Source of the DNA: Linepithema humile
Taxonomy: Eukaryota; Arthropoda; Insecta; Hymenoptera; Formicidae
Length of the DNA: 64,000 nucleotides
Assembly (NCBI RefSeq): GCF_040581485.1
Contig: NW_027124986.1
Coordinates: forward strand, 434,001 to 498,000
Reading direction: 5' to 3'
Below are positions 34,213-46,702 of the stretch, piece after piece. The notes beneath the pieces were generated by a model that worked only from the letters and a program-made list of their open reading frames with translations, ran no database searches and was not told the origin of the DNA. Both the position numbers and the translations under genes were made by a program. How positions within the stretch are numbered: the first letter of the stretch is position 1; every line of letters starts with the position of its first letter.

Positions 34213-35331
34213 CTACGGGAACGTTTTAGGGGGCTCCTCCTTATCCCCCCTTACTCGCCCCTGGGCCCCACTTACCCGAAAGGCAACTCTGTCGAGCCCA
34301 AAGAATGGTTTGAAGTCCAGTGTCTTCAATTTGAGGACACTGGACTCCGGGACACCGAGGACCAGGTTTCCACCCTCCCTGGTGGCCCCTACCCTTTCCG
34401 CAAACACTTTCCAGCTCCCGGTGACGAGACCTGGGTTCTGCTTCTCCAGCCGCTTTAGGACCGTGGCCGTGCCTTCGGGAGGTCCCGGGACCCAAACCAC
34501 CGCCCTGTGCTGCTTTTGAAGCGCGTCCGTGCCCATCACCTTGAGCCTGGCGCCCTCCCACGGAATGATGCCGCCGATCCGCCCCACGAGCCAACCCAGC
34601 GACGCCTCATCCCTTACCTTACCACCGCCGCACCACTCCTTAGAGAGGTGCCGTGGAATTTGGGCACCGGACCCTCCTGGATCCCGTCGATCTTCTTCGA
34701 GACCGCACCCCTCAACAGTCAACTGCTCAGCAGTGATCTCCGTCACGGAGTAGCCCTCCGCCACAATCACCTTCGCCAGAGGGTCAGCAGCGTCCGAGTA
34801 GGCATGGTGCCCGTCGTGAGCCCTTTGCCTCTTCAGCGGACGGCCACCCGATGGAGGGGTTTCCTTGGAGCCCCTCCGACGTTTACCATCAGTGTGCTCC
34901 TTCACCACCTCTACCAGCGTACAAGGGGAAGCCACGAGAAGAGAGCGAGCCCCTTCCAGAGCCGCTGTTCTCATCCGCTTCGCCCTCCTTCTTTAGGCCC
35001 CGCACCGATTCTTTTTTGCTGGAGGTGAAGCTTCCTGCCGCGCAGCCGGGCCGGCCTCACTTCCGGAGCCCTTAAAGGTCCCGTCCGTCACCACCGTCCC
35101 AGCTCCTTCCCTCGGAGACCCGTCACGCAAGCCCTCCCGATCTCCCACTTTGTCCTCTGAATTTGTATTGTCAATATCCATTGTGGTCCCACGAGTAGCT
35201 AGGGAATTACACGGTCCGCCCACGCAGAGCCTCGCATGCGTGGGTAAGGCTAGATACTCTGGGGTTTCGCCCGGTTCCCCAGAGGCATCGTTCGTGACAC
35301 TGCTCCTCCAATGACATGCAGCCATCGCCAC
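34213..35331 (-). pseudogene. LINE ORF1 with one stop codon
   Basis: It reads as 373 codons in one frame from ATG at 35331 and is interrupted only by TAA at 34993-34995. The N-terminal half is charged and rich in Lys and Arg. The C-terminal half has VVWVPGPPEGTATVLKRLEK and a GATREGGNLVLGVPE-type block, which I compare with the DUF4780-like domain of LOA-group ORF1 proteins. It ends four bases before the ORF2 start. ORF1 proteins bind element RNA. Confidence 0.7.
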
Positions 35332-37045
35332 GATGGCTTACAACTTAGCTTGGGGAGCTGGTCCGCGGCAACGGTCTTCCCTTACCCTCCACAGGGTTTT
35401 ACTTCCGTGGGGCCAGGTTATAACCGTTACTACCCAGCAGCACTGAGTCCCCTCAAAAAACTCACAACTACTGGGCGTCCTCCTATCCGCCACCTTGGAG
35501 ACGCGCCCGGTGGGTAGCTCAACCCCCGGGGACATACTATTTACAATTAGCAAAATCTATTGCCCAACAAGTCCTATATTTTTTGAAACGTGAAAATAGT
35601 ATTGACAAATTACCAAAAATAGACTATGTTGTACTTTGGGATACTCAATACAATACCATTGTAACAGGGACTGATTTTACAAAGGTAATATTCAAAACTA
35701 AAATAAATTAATCAAAAATAATTATTAAATAAAAAAATGTAAAACTATTAAATAATGTAATTTTAAAACCGAAAGATATACATATTTTTATGTCACAATG
35801 TATAAATTAGGAAATAACTGAAATCTATAGATTTTTATTTGCGCCATATTAAGAAGATATCATTATCTTTAGTTTAGATAAAAATTTAAAATAATTATTT
35901 TTTGTGTCAAATCAGATTTTGTTTTAACTTCATTTTAAGAAGCATGCAAAATATCTGTACGATATAAGTTTCACAAATAAATCGATTGTATCATTTATTA
36001 TATTAATTATTTTATCAAAACTCATCAGAGTTCTTGTCTTCTGTCTTTTTATATTCGTGAAATTATTACAAAGAATAAATTTTTTTATAATTGTTTCTTG
36101 CAAAAAATGTATTTTTGTAATAATTTGTTATATCTACAATACAAAGACTCATTATATTAAAGACTTATATTATTGAATTGGTTAATAACAGTAAACATTG
36201 TCGACGAACTTTTTATATTTGAAAACATTTTTCAGAGAAGTCGATATTATTTATGATGAAGACTTAGATTCCATTCGGCATAAAATAAAAGTGTCATATT
36301 TTATAACATATCAAATAGTATCTCTTTGGTATAGTGATGTGTTGCTGCGGTCGAAAATAGGTTTTGTTACATTGCTTGCAACGTATATCTTCCATCAGGT
36401 TGTTATAAATTTTTATTATTAATATACTATATTTAGTAAATATTTATATTTACGCAATTAGATCCAATCGTCTTAACTTTGACATATGCCACCAAAGTCA
36501 ATTGTTTGAAGTAATAAAGAAAAAGTTTTAGTCGTCGCTCGTTATTTATAAAAAAATTATTAACAAAACAAGTTTACCGAATAGAACGTAATTTTATGAC
36601 ACTATTTAAATTTAATAAAACAAACTCTTATTGTTAGCAGCTTTATTTATTTAATAAATAGTAGATTAAACGTGTGGCGGAAAAGGAGCTCTGTTTCTCT
36701 CTTTCTGCATCAACATTCCGAGAAAATCTTATCCCCTATCCAACCTCTATATCTTTCGGAGAAGAGTTGAGCACGGAGCTTCTTCCCATCTTATAACCTC
36801 GGACTTGTTTGTAATTATTAAGGCTCGTTTATACATATCCGTATCGTATCCGTACTGTATCCATACCGTACCGGCAAAATTGGATATGAATATTTACACA
36901 TATCCGGATCGCATCCGTGAATGTTTTGAATGGTTTGAAACATCAGTCTTCAGACATACATCTGACTGTGAACATGACAGAGCTATCGGTAAACGAATGG
37001 CATTAATTTAAGACGAAGAGGAATCTTAAAAAAAAAACAAAAAAA

Positions 37046-37216
37046 AGACGGATTTTATGGGTTCATAAAGCATGGACAAAACAAAAAACGGAAGGTGAAT
37101 TTTTCACATTATATAAAGAATTGGTTGATGATGCATCCAAATTTTATCAACATTCTAGAATGTCAGAACATGCTTTTAATGTATTACTCAATTTTATTGA
37201 TAATAAAACACGATAA
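37046..37216 (+). pseudogene. PIF/Harbinger transposase N-terminal fragment
   Basis: 57 codons, read as RRILWVHKAWTKQKTEGEFF, then TLYKELVDDASKFYQHSRMS and EHAFNVLLNFI, ending in TAA. The WVHK...EGEF.TLYKEL.DD..KF..YFRMS pattern is the N-terminal region of Harbinger (HARBI1-type) transposases. The frame is lost upstream in A-runs at 37028-37046, and the catalytic DDE part is absent. It lies in an intron of the aminopeptidase remnant. GC-rich ATCCGTA words at 36829-36920 may be part of the same element's end. Confidence 0.75.
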
Positions 37217-38135
37217 CAATACAAGATGGAGAGAACCGGTTAGCGAAAACACGTTCCTACATTTGTATAAATTTTTGAAGAGAATTGTGTATTTTTTCTT
37301 CAAGTAAAATGATGTTTATAATAAACATAAAAATTTATATGTAAAATAATATTTATTATGAGTAAAATTACTTGGTTGGTCAAGTTCTTGAGAAATACTC
37401 TGTTACAGTTTTTCTTTATAAATTCCATCAAGATATTTTGGACCTTTAAGACCTATTTATGGTGGCAGTGTGTGCCACCGCCCTTTCCCTACGAGGAGGT
37501 TTCACTACCAGAAAACTAGACACATAGATTTGGATTGAATCGCGCTTTGCGTAAAAATTCGTAAACCCATACGGTATCTCGCTTTGCGTGAAAAGTGTAC
37601 GATAATATATTTAATAAATGTTTTTAATAGCTTTTAATAAACAACGAGCGACGGCCAAAATTTTTTGATTGTTACTCGGGGATATGTCCTTGACAACATA
37701 TGTCAAGGTCGTTGACTTTTGAAGTTGCTGACCTTATGTGAATATTTACGATTTACATTGTATTCATTGATTTTCTTTTGTTAACTATTTCATAAACAAT
37801 ATATTTTATGATAAAAAACAAAAGTTTATTTGCAACGGTGGCGTATTGTTTCAAATATAATACCTTGACTAAATATTTATTTCAATATTTTAAACTTTTT
37901 AGATTCCTCCGGATTATGATATAATGAATTTATTTATCGCCGAAACACAATGGGAATCTCTTCTCTTTGATACTGCTTCGAATGCAAATGAAACGAATTC
38001 ACTTAGCTATCATCTAGATCATGTAAAACGTAAGTTTAAAAAATTTATCTAAAAGCCTACGAATGATTAAAATAAATATAATTAAATAATAGTGTAGAAT
38101 AATACGTCCATTTTAATATTTTATAAAAAATATAG

Positions 38136-38442
<307 letters not shown>

Positions 38443-38857
38443 GTTTGCGAAATTTCCGTAGTGCAACTTGGGGAAGTCGAATTCGTTTATCTTTGGCACC
38501 TGATGCGAGAAATTCACGTAGCGCAACACGGGGTAGTCGAATTCGTCGACTCTTGGCACCTGGTGCGAGAAATTCTCGTAAATTATAAATAATACTCTGG
38601 GCCTCGCAAATTTTCTATCCGCCCCTGGCAAACAGAGGAGAAGAAGGAAACGACGTTTCTTATTAAAATATGAAAAACATCACTTTTTGACCGCTTGTAT
38701 CTCCGGAACGGCTGGACCAATTTTAATTTTCTTCGACTCAAATTACTCGTGACAATGTCACCTTTCAGGATATGCTATCTGTTTTTCAATATTTCTTATA
38801 TTTTAGTTGCTACAAACCTCCAAAAAATCGACTTTGTGCGCGCAGGATAAGAAACTT

Positions 38858-38998
38858 ATGCCCGATTCCACCAACGAAGATTAACTTTAATCTCGGTTCA
38901 ACTTACTCTTCACCTTTTTCTAATTCTTAGAACTAGAAAAAGATGAAGAGTAAGTTGAACCGAGATTAAAGTTAATCTACATTGGTGGAAATGGGCAT
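38858..38998. mobile_element. MITE with long terminal inverted repeats, copy 3
   Basis: 141 bp running from ATGCCCGATTCCACCAACG to its near-perfect complement TTGGTGGAAATGGGCAT, with the turn at TTCTTAGAACTAG. It is the best-preserved copy of the family also found in the fifth introns of both BEN genes. Confidence 0.85.
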
Positions 38999-39155
38999 TA
39001 GTAGTGTCATTTTTTGTACTTGGCCGGAGACACTACCGCGTGATAAGAATAAAGCTTAATTAATTGTTATTACTCACTCTAAATAATATAAAATTTAGTT
39101 CAAATAATAAAGTAGTCACAGCCACTTTCTCATATACTATTTATTAGCATTATGT

Positions 39156-39900
39156 TTAAGGCTCCTGGTCCCGCAGCCGTGAACTCCGCGTTGACAGTAG
39201 CGACATAATTGTGGTAGGAATAAAAACCTAGTCGAATTTACCCAGTCGATTTATCGTATAAATAAATAGTGTAACAGTTTGACCTAATCAATTGATTCGA
39301 TAAAAGTAAATTACTGAATAACATACAAAATGTTAATTTATAATTTAAAAATTTGTTCACAAAAAAATAAACGCGATAAATACAGAATATATATAGCTTA
39401 GTACCGTTACCGACATGTCCATATGACAGAAATTCTTATGCAGCGTCTTAGGTGGAGAATCGATGAACTATTAGGCGTGAAAAAATGACATGTTGACTAC
39501 CCAATTTATTCTTGCGTGCCATTTCATTAATATTCGTTAAATGTTAGTACTGTGATATGTGACGTGTTCATGAAACCTGTAAAATTATCCGAAAACTAAG
39601 ATTAGCAGGGAAAGCCCAACGTAGAAGGAAAATTTTCTACTCATACAGACAGCTGTCAACCGTGTGTTTTCTCGCATAATTAGGCTTCGTTTCACTGTTG
39701 ATTTAACGATTGTTTATAACCTGTCAAGGAAAAAGCATAGTTTTCGGACAATTTTACAGGTGTCTTAAAGCGATCCAGAGTGTTACTTTGTTAAATTATC
39801 ATTTTATTTAGAAATGGCACGCAAGAATTCTCGGCGTGTCATTTCTCGCTTCTGATGTCACGAATCTAATATGGCTGCGGTGACTACCCAGGAGCCTTAA
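39156..39900. mobile_element. TTAA-flanked inverted-repeat element (piggyBac-type ends possible)
   Basis: Begins TTAAGGCTCCTGG and ends CCAGGAGCCTTAA. Further matching inverted blocks are 39508-39526 with 39812-39829 (GAAATGGCACGCAAGAAT) and CCTGTAAAATTATCCGAAAAC with its complement near 39735-39760. A TTAA at both borders is the target of piggyBac-type elements. No transposase is present. Confidence 0.65.
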
Positions 39901-39955
39901 ACGCAATAGTTACACAATAAACGAATATTATTTATGCATAAATTATATTTGTTTA

Positions 39956-40409
39956 TACAGGGTGTCTGGCAATAATCGCCCCACCGGTCATATACAGGTA
40001 GAGGAGGTCAAATCGAGTAGAAAAGTCCTTTACCATTTTTTAATTTTCATAATAAGTACTGAGTAATTAACGAAAAAAAATCGGCGAATCCGCGCGCGCG
40101 GTGAGAAGGACGTCCCACTGCTACGCGATCACTAGGACACAAGGATCTAGCGTTACGCGCCGCTCGTATGTTGCCATTGTCATTTGTAGAGCGCTCCTCC
40201 CAACGCTTCATCGCGCGCCTAGTGATCGCATAGCAGTGAGATGTCCTTCTCACCGCGCGCGCTCTACTCGCGCGGATTCGCCGATCTTTTTTCGTTAATT
40301 ACTCAGTACTTATTATGAAAATTAAAAAATGGTAAAGGACTTTTCTACTCGATTTGACCTCCTCTACCTGTATATGACCGGTGGGGCGATTATTGCCAGA
40401 CACCCTGTA
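39956..40409. mobile_element. MITE with ends TACAGGGTGTCTGGCAATAA
   Basis: About 150-bp inverted ends; the right one finishes GCCAGACACCCTGTA. The interior holds GCGCGCGCGG-type blocks, also mirrored. Related sequence, with the shared words TACTCGATTTGACC or close variants and CGCTCGTATGTTGCC, recurs at 50380-50750 and 52200-52450. Confidence 0.8.
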
Positions 40410-40416
40410 TATACAT

Positions 40417-42622
40417 GGGGCATTCTTTCTCAACTTTACACCCATGCTGCCCATTTTCTATTTGATCTAAAAATTTTTGAAAAAATCTTAAAATTTACAG
40501 AAAAATGTAAGCTTTCCAATGGCGCGTGGAAAAATTATCAAATTCAATTGGATCATACTTAAAATTTCAGAAAACCGAAAAAAATAATAAAAACAGTAAT
40601 TATTCAAGTGTAGCGATTATTCATTCGACGTTTTTCTCTTCCAATTAACACTTTCGAGTACTCTGTTTATCTGTGCACTGTCACATAAATCTAAACTAAA
40701 ATGGCGGATCCAATATGGCCGCCAAAAATTTAAAATTTTAAGAAATTAACGGATTTTTGTAAAACTTAATACCAAAGAGTTTTTCTGTATGCTGAATACA
40801 AATCTCAAATCGAATTTTGAAAATTCAAAATGGCGGATCTAATACGACCACCAAAAATATTGAAAAATTTAAGAAGTTAACGGATTTTTATAAAACTTGG
40901 TATCAGGAGTATATTTGGGACGCAGATTTTAAAATTTTATTATTAAATTCGTATTTATCGACCTATTTGGTCTAAAGATTATCGAAAAACTATTAAAATT
41001 TATAACAAAATTTAAGTCCTCCATGGGCGCGTGGCAAAATTATCAAATTCAATTGGATCATTATTTTTTTTCTGAGCCTAGTCAAAAAAGTTTCATAAAA
41101 TAAGATCGTGAAATCCATTTTGTACACATTCGAGAGAGTTTCTCTACCGCGATATTATCGCCATTCATTACAAGATTTTAACGTTAAAAAACGTTTTATT
41201 GTGATTCCGTAAATTTCTAAACGCTTTAATATTTGGATTTGTATATCCGACTCCCATGGTTCTGGGCTTTTTTGTGCTTTGAGCGTTTCTCTGAGATTTT
41301 CTTCAAACAGATCTTTTCAGAGCTACTTTTAACCGTTCTTTTAGGACTGCTCTTAGAACAATACTACAGAAAATTCTATTATCTGTACTATTTTTGATCG
41401 TGAATCTTAGAATTTGATTTTGAATATGTCCAGTATACACGGTGATAGATGTTGCAATCCCTACAATGTGGAAGGTCACAGAGGGAAAGATCTTCGACGC
41501 ATTTTGAGTGTTATCAAACGATTATTCCCAAAATTTCCAGATAATGCTAAAATTTGTGCAGCATGTAGGAAAATGAAATATCCTCGCATGAATGAAGATA
41601 CGCACGTCTCATCGAGTCTTGATAAAACGTTTAATAATTGTACTCATGATACTGAACAGTATATTTCTGTATCTTCCGGTGCATCTTCATTAAACGATTT
41701 GATGTAGCTCCACCAGTTCCAGAGATTCTGAGAAATCACTGTTTCGTCCCAATCAACAAAGAAATGGTGATTAAGAGATATTCCAATGCTGGTAATAGTT
41801 CGACTTTTTCATATCAAGATTTCAAAAAGTAGGGGGTAAGAGCTCAGGCGACATCAGAATCAGAGGTATCTCTAGTATCAAGTTTTATAAAAATCTGTCA
41901 ATTTCCTAAATTTTCAATATTTTTGGTCTTTATATTAGATCTGACATTTTCAGTTTTCGAAATCCGACTTAAGATTTGTATTTAGCTGGCCGTAAAACTC
42001 TCTGTTCAAATGTTATAAAACTCCCTTACTTTAAAAAATTTTTCAAGTTCTTAGTTGCCATATTAGATCCGCCATTTTCAATTTTCGAAATGCGACTTTA
42101 GATTCGTTATTAGCAACCCGAAAAAGTCCCTGATACCAAGTATTATAAAAATTCGTTAATTTCTAAAAATTTTCAAAATGTTTTGGTGGCCATATTGGAT
42201 CCGCCATTTTGTATTTTTTAAAAGATAACTTTAGACTCGTATACAGTAACCCGAAAAACCCCTTGATACCAAGTTTTATAAAAATTAGTTAATTTCTTAA
42301 ATTTTTTAAATTTTTGGCGGCCATATTAAATCCGCCATTTTAGTTTAGACTTATGTGACAGTGCACAGATAAACAGAGTACTCGAAAGTGTTAATTGGAA
42401 GAGAAAAACGTCGAATAAATAATCGCTACACTTGAATAATTATCGTTTTTATTTTTTTTTTCGGTTTTCTGAAATTTTAAGTATGATTCAATTGAATTTG
42501 ATAATTTTGTCACGCGCCATTGGAAAGCTTACATTTTTCTGTAAATTTTAAGATTTTTTCAAAAATTTTTAGATCAAATAGAAAATGGACAGCATGGGTG
42601 TAAAGTTGAGGGAGAATGCCCC
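40417..42622. mobile_element. 2.2-kb inverted-repeat element with subterminal tandem repeats
   Basis: The ends GGGGCATTCT..CTCAACTTTACACCCA are inverted copies over about 300 bp (40417-40725 with 42320-42622). Inside each end are degenerate tandem units of about 125-130 bp marked by GGATCCGCCATTTT and ACCAAGTTTTATAAAAAT, four of them at 41930-42330. The centre carries a small cysteine-rich reading frame. It begins 8 bp after the previous MITE and sits in an intron of the aminopeptidase remnant. Confidence 0.75.
41426..41832 (+). pseudogene. Cysteine/histidine-rich element protein, frameshifted
   Basis: The ATG at 41426 starts MSSIHGDRCCNPYNVEGH, then KDLRRILSVIKRLFPKF and KICAACRKMKY, a probable zinc-binding C-C-H-C-x2-C module. 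The frame stops at 41707, but a one-base shift just before it restores reading as FDVAPPVPEILRNHCFVPIN to a stop at 41830-41832. It would be about 135 residues in all. I recall similar N-terminal zinc modules in transposon-related insect proteins, but cannot name a family. Confidence 0.5.
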
Positions 42623-42907
42623 TATTATATTTATCCCGTAATCTCAGAGAAGCAATTAATATTATATAACGGATTAATAAGTTTTTTCTAATTATACTTT
42701 TGTATTTATTTATTTCAGTATCTTTATGGAGCTCAAATCGAAAAATGGTGGAGAGAATTTTTTCTCTAAACAACTTACGAATCTACTGTAATATATTTGT
42801 AGATCAATCATTAGTACTTACGGGCGAATTAGAAAAAGTTGAACAAAATGGAAATGAAATTATACTTCTTGACTTTCTATATAGATGTAATTTGAACATT
42901 GCGTGTG

Positions 42908-43344
42908 GTAAGAATAAGTAACTCTATTATCTTGTAAAATGTCTACTTTTGTATATTATAAAACAATTTTAAAATAAGAATTGTTTGCTAAAAATACAAT
43001 TTTTCTGTATTTTTGTAAACATTTCTAAAATTTTTGAAAAACAAATTAAAATAAAATTGTGAAATTTTTCGTAATTTACAATTACGTAACTACAGACTTC
43101 AAACGTATATTATTAATAGAGTGTTGATTTTAAATTGTCTTATTTGTATACATTACAAAGCATTATAAAAAGTTATATACTTCTAAACTAAATAATATTA
43201 AAAATATATAAAATATTAAAATATAATATTAAAATAAGGATTTAAAGTATATAATTTATAACCTTTTTTTTAACAATGAATATGAGATATATATGTATAT
43301 ATTGATATCATCTCAGGTAGCACGTGCTTGTTTCATATACGTTT
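42908..43344. other. AT-rich intron-like sequence
   Basis: Nothing recognisable between the fourth aminopeptidase block and the next inverted-repeat element. Confidence 0.3.
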
Positions 43345-44212
43345 CCTATATGTGCCGGTTATTATGAAAGTGGCCTAAGTCATATATTTCTCGTTTCGAG
43401 ATATTCAAACTTTTGCGTTTGACCATATTAAAAATATTTTTCCATCATGGTGCAAAATTTATCAAAAATTATAATGTTCTCCTGATGTTAAATTTATCTA
43501 AGATCATTAAATTTTATGAATAACTTGCACGAAACTGTGTGTTTTTAACCGTTGAATGACTTATATTACTTTCAAAATTAATAGTAGTCCTAATTGATGA
43601 TTTACGATAACAAAAAATTAATAAATTTAATTTAAAAAATAACTTGAAAAGAAACAAATTTATTTACTTTTAGAATTGTATTAACTATTTTAATTGTATT
43701 AATTATTTTTTTAAATTATTATTTTATCCGTTTCCATTTTTTGCAAACATTATTTCGTGGTACTAAGTCTATGAAACACAACGACCAATATAACCTCAAT
43801 TAGTAATTTAATGTTTCGCAAAATTATTACGGCAATTTAATTATATTAAGCATTATTTACATTATTGATAATACATTTATAAATAAATATGAAATATTTT
43901 TGTAAAGTTAAATTTACCTGAGCCGCTGTCTGACGACATAATAGAAAAATATGTTGAAAATTATGATAATATTACTTTTTCTATCGCAATGTTAGCAAAA
44001 AAATGACTTATGCCACTATCAAAATAAGCATGCAACTACACCTGTTAATAATGAAAATGACAACTTTATTTTAATGCTTATTTCATGGTAACTTTGAAAA
44101 AATTCTTCAATAATAATAAAATATAGTTGATATAATATAATACTAAATGAAAATCTAATTTTTTTTTGGTTTTGTGACTTAGACCACTTTCATAATAACC
44201 GGTACATATGTA
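43345..44212. mobile_element. Inverted-repeat element with ends TATGTGCCGGTTATTATGAA
   Basis: The left end 43345-43395 returns in reverse complement at 44170-44212, sharing CCGGTTATTATGAAAGTGG. The region 43990-44060 carries another diverged copy of the same motif. The interior is AT-rich with no protein seen. Confidence 0.6.
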
Positions 44213-44269
44213 TCTAATGTTTTTTAACCGTCAAGCAACGATAACAAACGTTTTTGTAACCATTATTTA

Positions 44270-44545
44270 AAAAACGTTTTTTCCACATTTTTTTGACCGT
44301 CCTATTCTTATAACTTTTTACGATAAATATTACAAGGAATCGATTTATATAAAAAAATTAGGATAGTTTTATTTAACAAAATAAAGATGACCTTCAAATC
44401 TTCGAAGCACCTCCACCAAGGTCAAACTAATATTCTTATCTTTTTTCTTCCTCTAAACCTTACAACTTTTATTTGAAAGATTTTTTTTTTATAACGCATT
44501 GTTTTTAAGATATTACAATTGTCTAAGTTAAAATGGGACACCCTG
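44270..44545 (+). repeat. Dispersed repeat (copy of 780-1060)
   Basis: Described with the first copy. It ends AAAATGGGACACCCTGTATA. Confidence 0.55.
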
Positions 44546-44577
44546 TATATATATAGAGGACCTATTCAGACCTATAC

Positions 44578-44579
44578 AT

Positions 44580-44622
<43 letters not shown>
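44578..44622. repeat. (TA)n microsatellite
   Basis: Runs of alternating TA following the GGGACACCCTGTATATAT end. Confidence 0.9.
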
Positions 44623-44626
<4 letters not shown>

Positions 44627-44680
44627 CATAAAACACATGACGTAATAAAAGTATCTTACAATAAAAAATAAGACAAGCCA

Positions 44681-45160
44681 GAGGCGATCTAACGTGTGCT
44701 GGCGATGTAGAAATAGAAAAGTCAGAGGCGATCTAACGTGTGCTGGCGATGTAGAAATAGAAAAGTCAGAGGCGGCCTACCGTGAGCTGACAATTTTTAA
44801 TAAATACAATCAGAGATGATCTAACGTCAACTGATAGTTTAGAAAAAAGAGAGCCAAAGACAATTTATTCGTGAGCTGACAAATTGTAAGAAATATTGTC
44901 AGAGACGATCTATCGTGAGCTGACAATTTTTAATAAATACAGTCAGAGGCGATCTAACATCAGCTGACAATTTTTAATAAATACAGTCAGAGGTGATCTA
45001 ACGTCAGCTGACAATTTTTAATAAATACAGTCAGAGGCGATCTAACGTCAACTGACAGTTTAGAAAAAACAGAGCCAAAGACGATTTATTCGTGAGCTAG
45101 CAAATTGTAAGAAATATTGTCAGAGGCGATTTATTGTGAGCTTGCAGATTTTAAGAAATA
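44681..45160. repeat. Minisatellite, 44-45-bp unit
   Basis: The marker (A)GAGGCGATCTAACGT falls at about 44681, 44725, 44769, 44813, 44857 and 44902 and onward, about eleven diverging units. Units alternate between GTGAGCTGACAATTTTTAAT and GTAGAAATAGAAAA versions. No coding content. Confidence 0.85.
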
Positions 45161-45300
45161 CGTATTTCTAAGTTTGTTATTTACTACAAGTGTGGTCTTT
45201 TAATGTTTTATCGGATAATTTATAAAGTCATTTTACCTTTTTTCTCGCAATTGAAATTCTATCGTATGGCTGTATGATGTACATACGAGACGAAATAGAC

Positions 45301-45778
45301 TTATACAAGGTGTCTAATAGATATAAATTAGATATGATAAAATATTTTATTTGAAAAATGTATATATAATACTATATATCTAATTGGAAAAAAATATTAT
45401 ATGCTTTCTCTATTTTTATTCTTATGTAATTAATACAAAATAAATAAATAAGTTAGTTAATTATTCAATACATACATATACATATTGAATATAGTTATCT
45501 TTATTTTATATTTTATATAATGACCGAAATGATATATACTCTCATTATTTCAGTCATTATCATATAAAATACAAAATAGAGATAACTATTTATTTAATAT
45601 ATGTGTATATGTATATATTAATTAATTGATTAATTAGTTATTTTGTATTTACTACATAAGGATAAAAATAAGAAAAATATATGACATTTTTCTTCAGTGA
45701 TATATATAGTATTATATATATATTTTTAATTTATTATTTTGTCATATTTAATTCATATTTATTTGACACCTTGTATAC
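45301..45778. repeat. 478-bp AT-rich palindrome
   Basis: TTATACAAGGTGTC at the left pairs with GACACCTTGTATA at the right, and the arms remain complementary through ATATAGTATTATATATA and GATAACTA to a turn near 45525. Probably a MITE. Confidence 0.75.
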
Positions 45779-45797
45779 GCCTATGTCTTCTCGGACA

Positions 45798-45928
45798 TTG
45801 GCTGCGTTCAACAAAACAACTGCTGAATTGTCGTCTAGTCAACACTTAACGTTGATTTGTTGGTTCTAAAAGTAAGAGCCAATCATGTTCGATTGCTACC
45901 AAGCGATTTGTTCTGCTGAACGCGCCCA
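45798..45928. mobile_element. Short MITE with GCGTTCAACAAAACAA-type ends
   Basis: TTGGCTGCGTTCAACAAAAC at the left pairs with TTGTTCTGCTGAACGCGCCC at the right as imperfect inverted repeats over about 20 bp. The interior is about 90 bp. Confidence 0.5.
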
Positions 45929-46700
45929 TTATATTGTGTAAGGTCCGTTTATGTCAGGATAGAGATAGAACTTATTAACGTAACAGTAATTTATTAACAA
46001 CGAATAATAGATTAAATAAAGAATGTGATATAACGAGAATGATTGTCCAAATAATTGCACTTATCTTAACCGTGCTTTCCGGCGACACGTAACCAGATTT
46101 GAAATTAAGCCAAAGTCCCTCTTGGCTAATAATTTTAACTTGCAAAAGTCCCTCTTTGCTTGTTAATAAAAATTCTGCAAAAGTCCCTCTTTGCGATATG
46201 AAAATGATGTCCCTTTGACGAAGTCTCTCTCGTCGTTGGATACACTCACTTATAAAAATTGACTGACTTTATCTCTTAACTGTTCAGAGCCAAAAAGCGT
46301 CGTTGCCTGTTCGGGCCCTCTTATATATCCTTTTCGAAAGAACATTCTCGTTCTTTCTCGAACATTTTGAAAATCCGTTCCCTCCCGGCGACGCCGGAGC
46401 GCTTTGCGCATATACGACATAAGCTAGCGCCTTCATACACAAAATAGACACTAATTGATCCGCCGTTATCTACATTATCATAAGAGATTCTTACAATTGC
46501 AGCCTTGCGACGAAATTTCAGTCGAGGAAACAAGCGCAAGCATCGTTTGTTTACAAACTATCCGATCACACGTACACAGACCACACGTCAGTGTAGTGAG
46601 TTACCACTACAAACAAATGCGTACACACGGACCTACGCGGCATAGGTCCGTAGACCGATGTGAACTTGGCGCCCAACTTTATTTAAAAAAAAAATCACTA
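45929..46700. other. Gene-free stretch with AAAGTCCCTCTTTGC repeats
   Basis: The word CAAAGTCCCTCTT(T/G)GC or a close variant occurs three times at 46108-46195, with a related CCCTTTGACGAAGTCTCTCTC at 46210-46235. A GC-richer block with CCGGCGACGCCGG follows. This might be part of an LTR or satellite-associated unit; I cannot assign it. Confidence 0.35.
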
Positions 46701-46702
46701 AT

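Larger units (their letters stand above)
30780..35535 (-). mobile_element. LOA-like non-LTR retrotransposon (LINE), damaged
   Basis: About 4.75 kb, GC-richer than its surroundings, on the minus strand. The order is ORF1, then endonuclease, reverse transcriptase, RNase H and a zinc-knuckle end. The 3' end is a short TAA repeat (on the plus strand (TTA)n at 30781-30796), as in I- and LOA-type elements. Breaks seen are one nonsense codon in ORF1, an internal deletion in the endonuclease, a frameshift near 33515 and a nonsense codon at about 33054. The combination of an ORF1 with a DUF4780-like domain and an ORF2 with RNase H suggests the LOA group. No target-site duplication was found. Confidence 0.85.

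Noticed and set aside
34213..35028. Several plus-strand open frames over 100 codons in 31120-35530
   Set aside because: Antisense to the GC-rich LINE coding regions; no family similarity.
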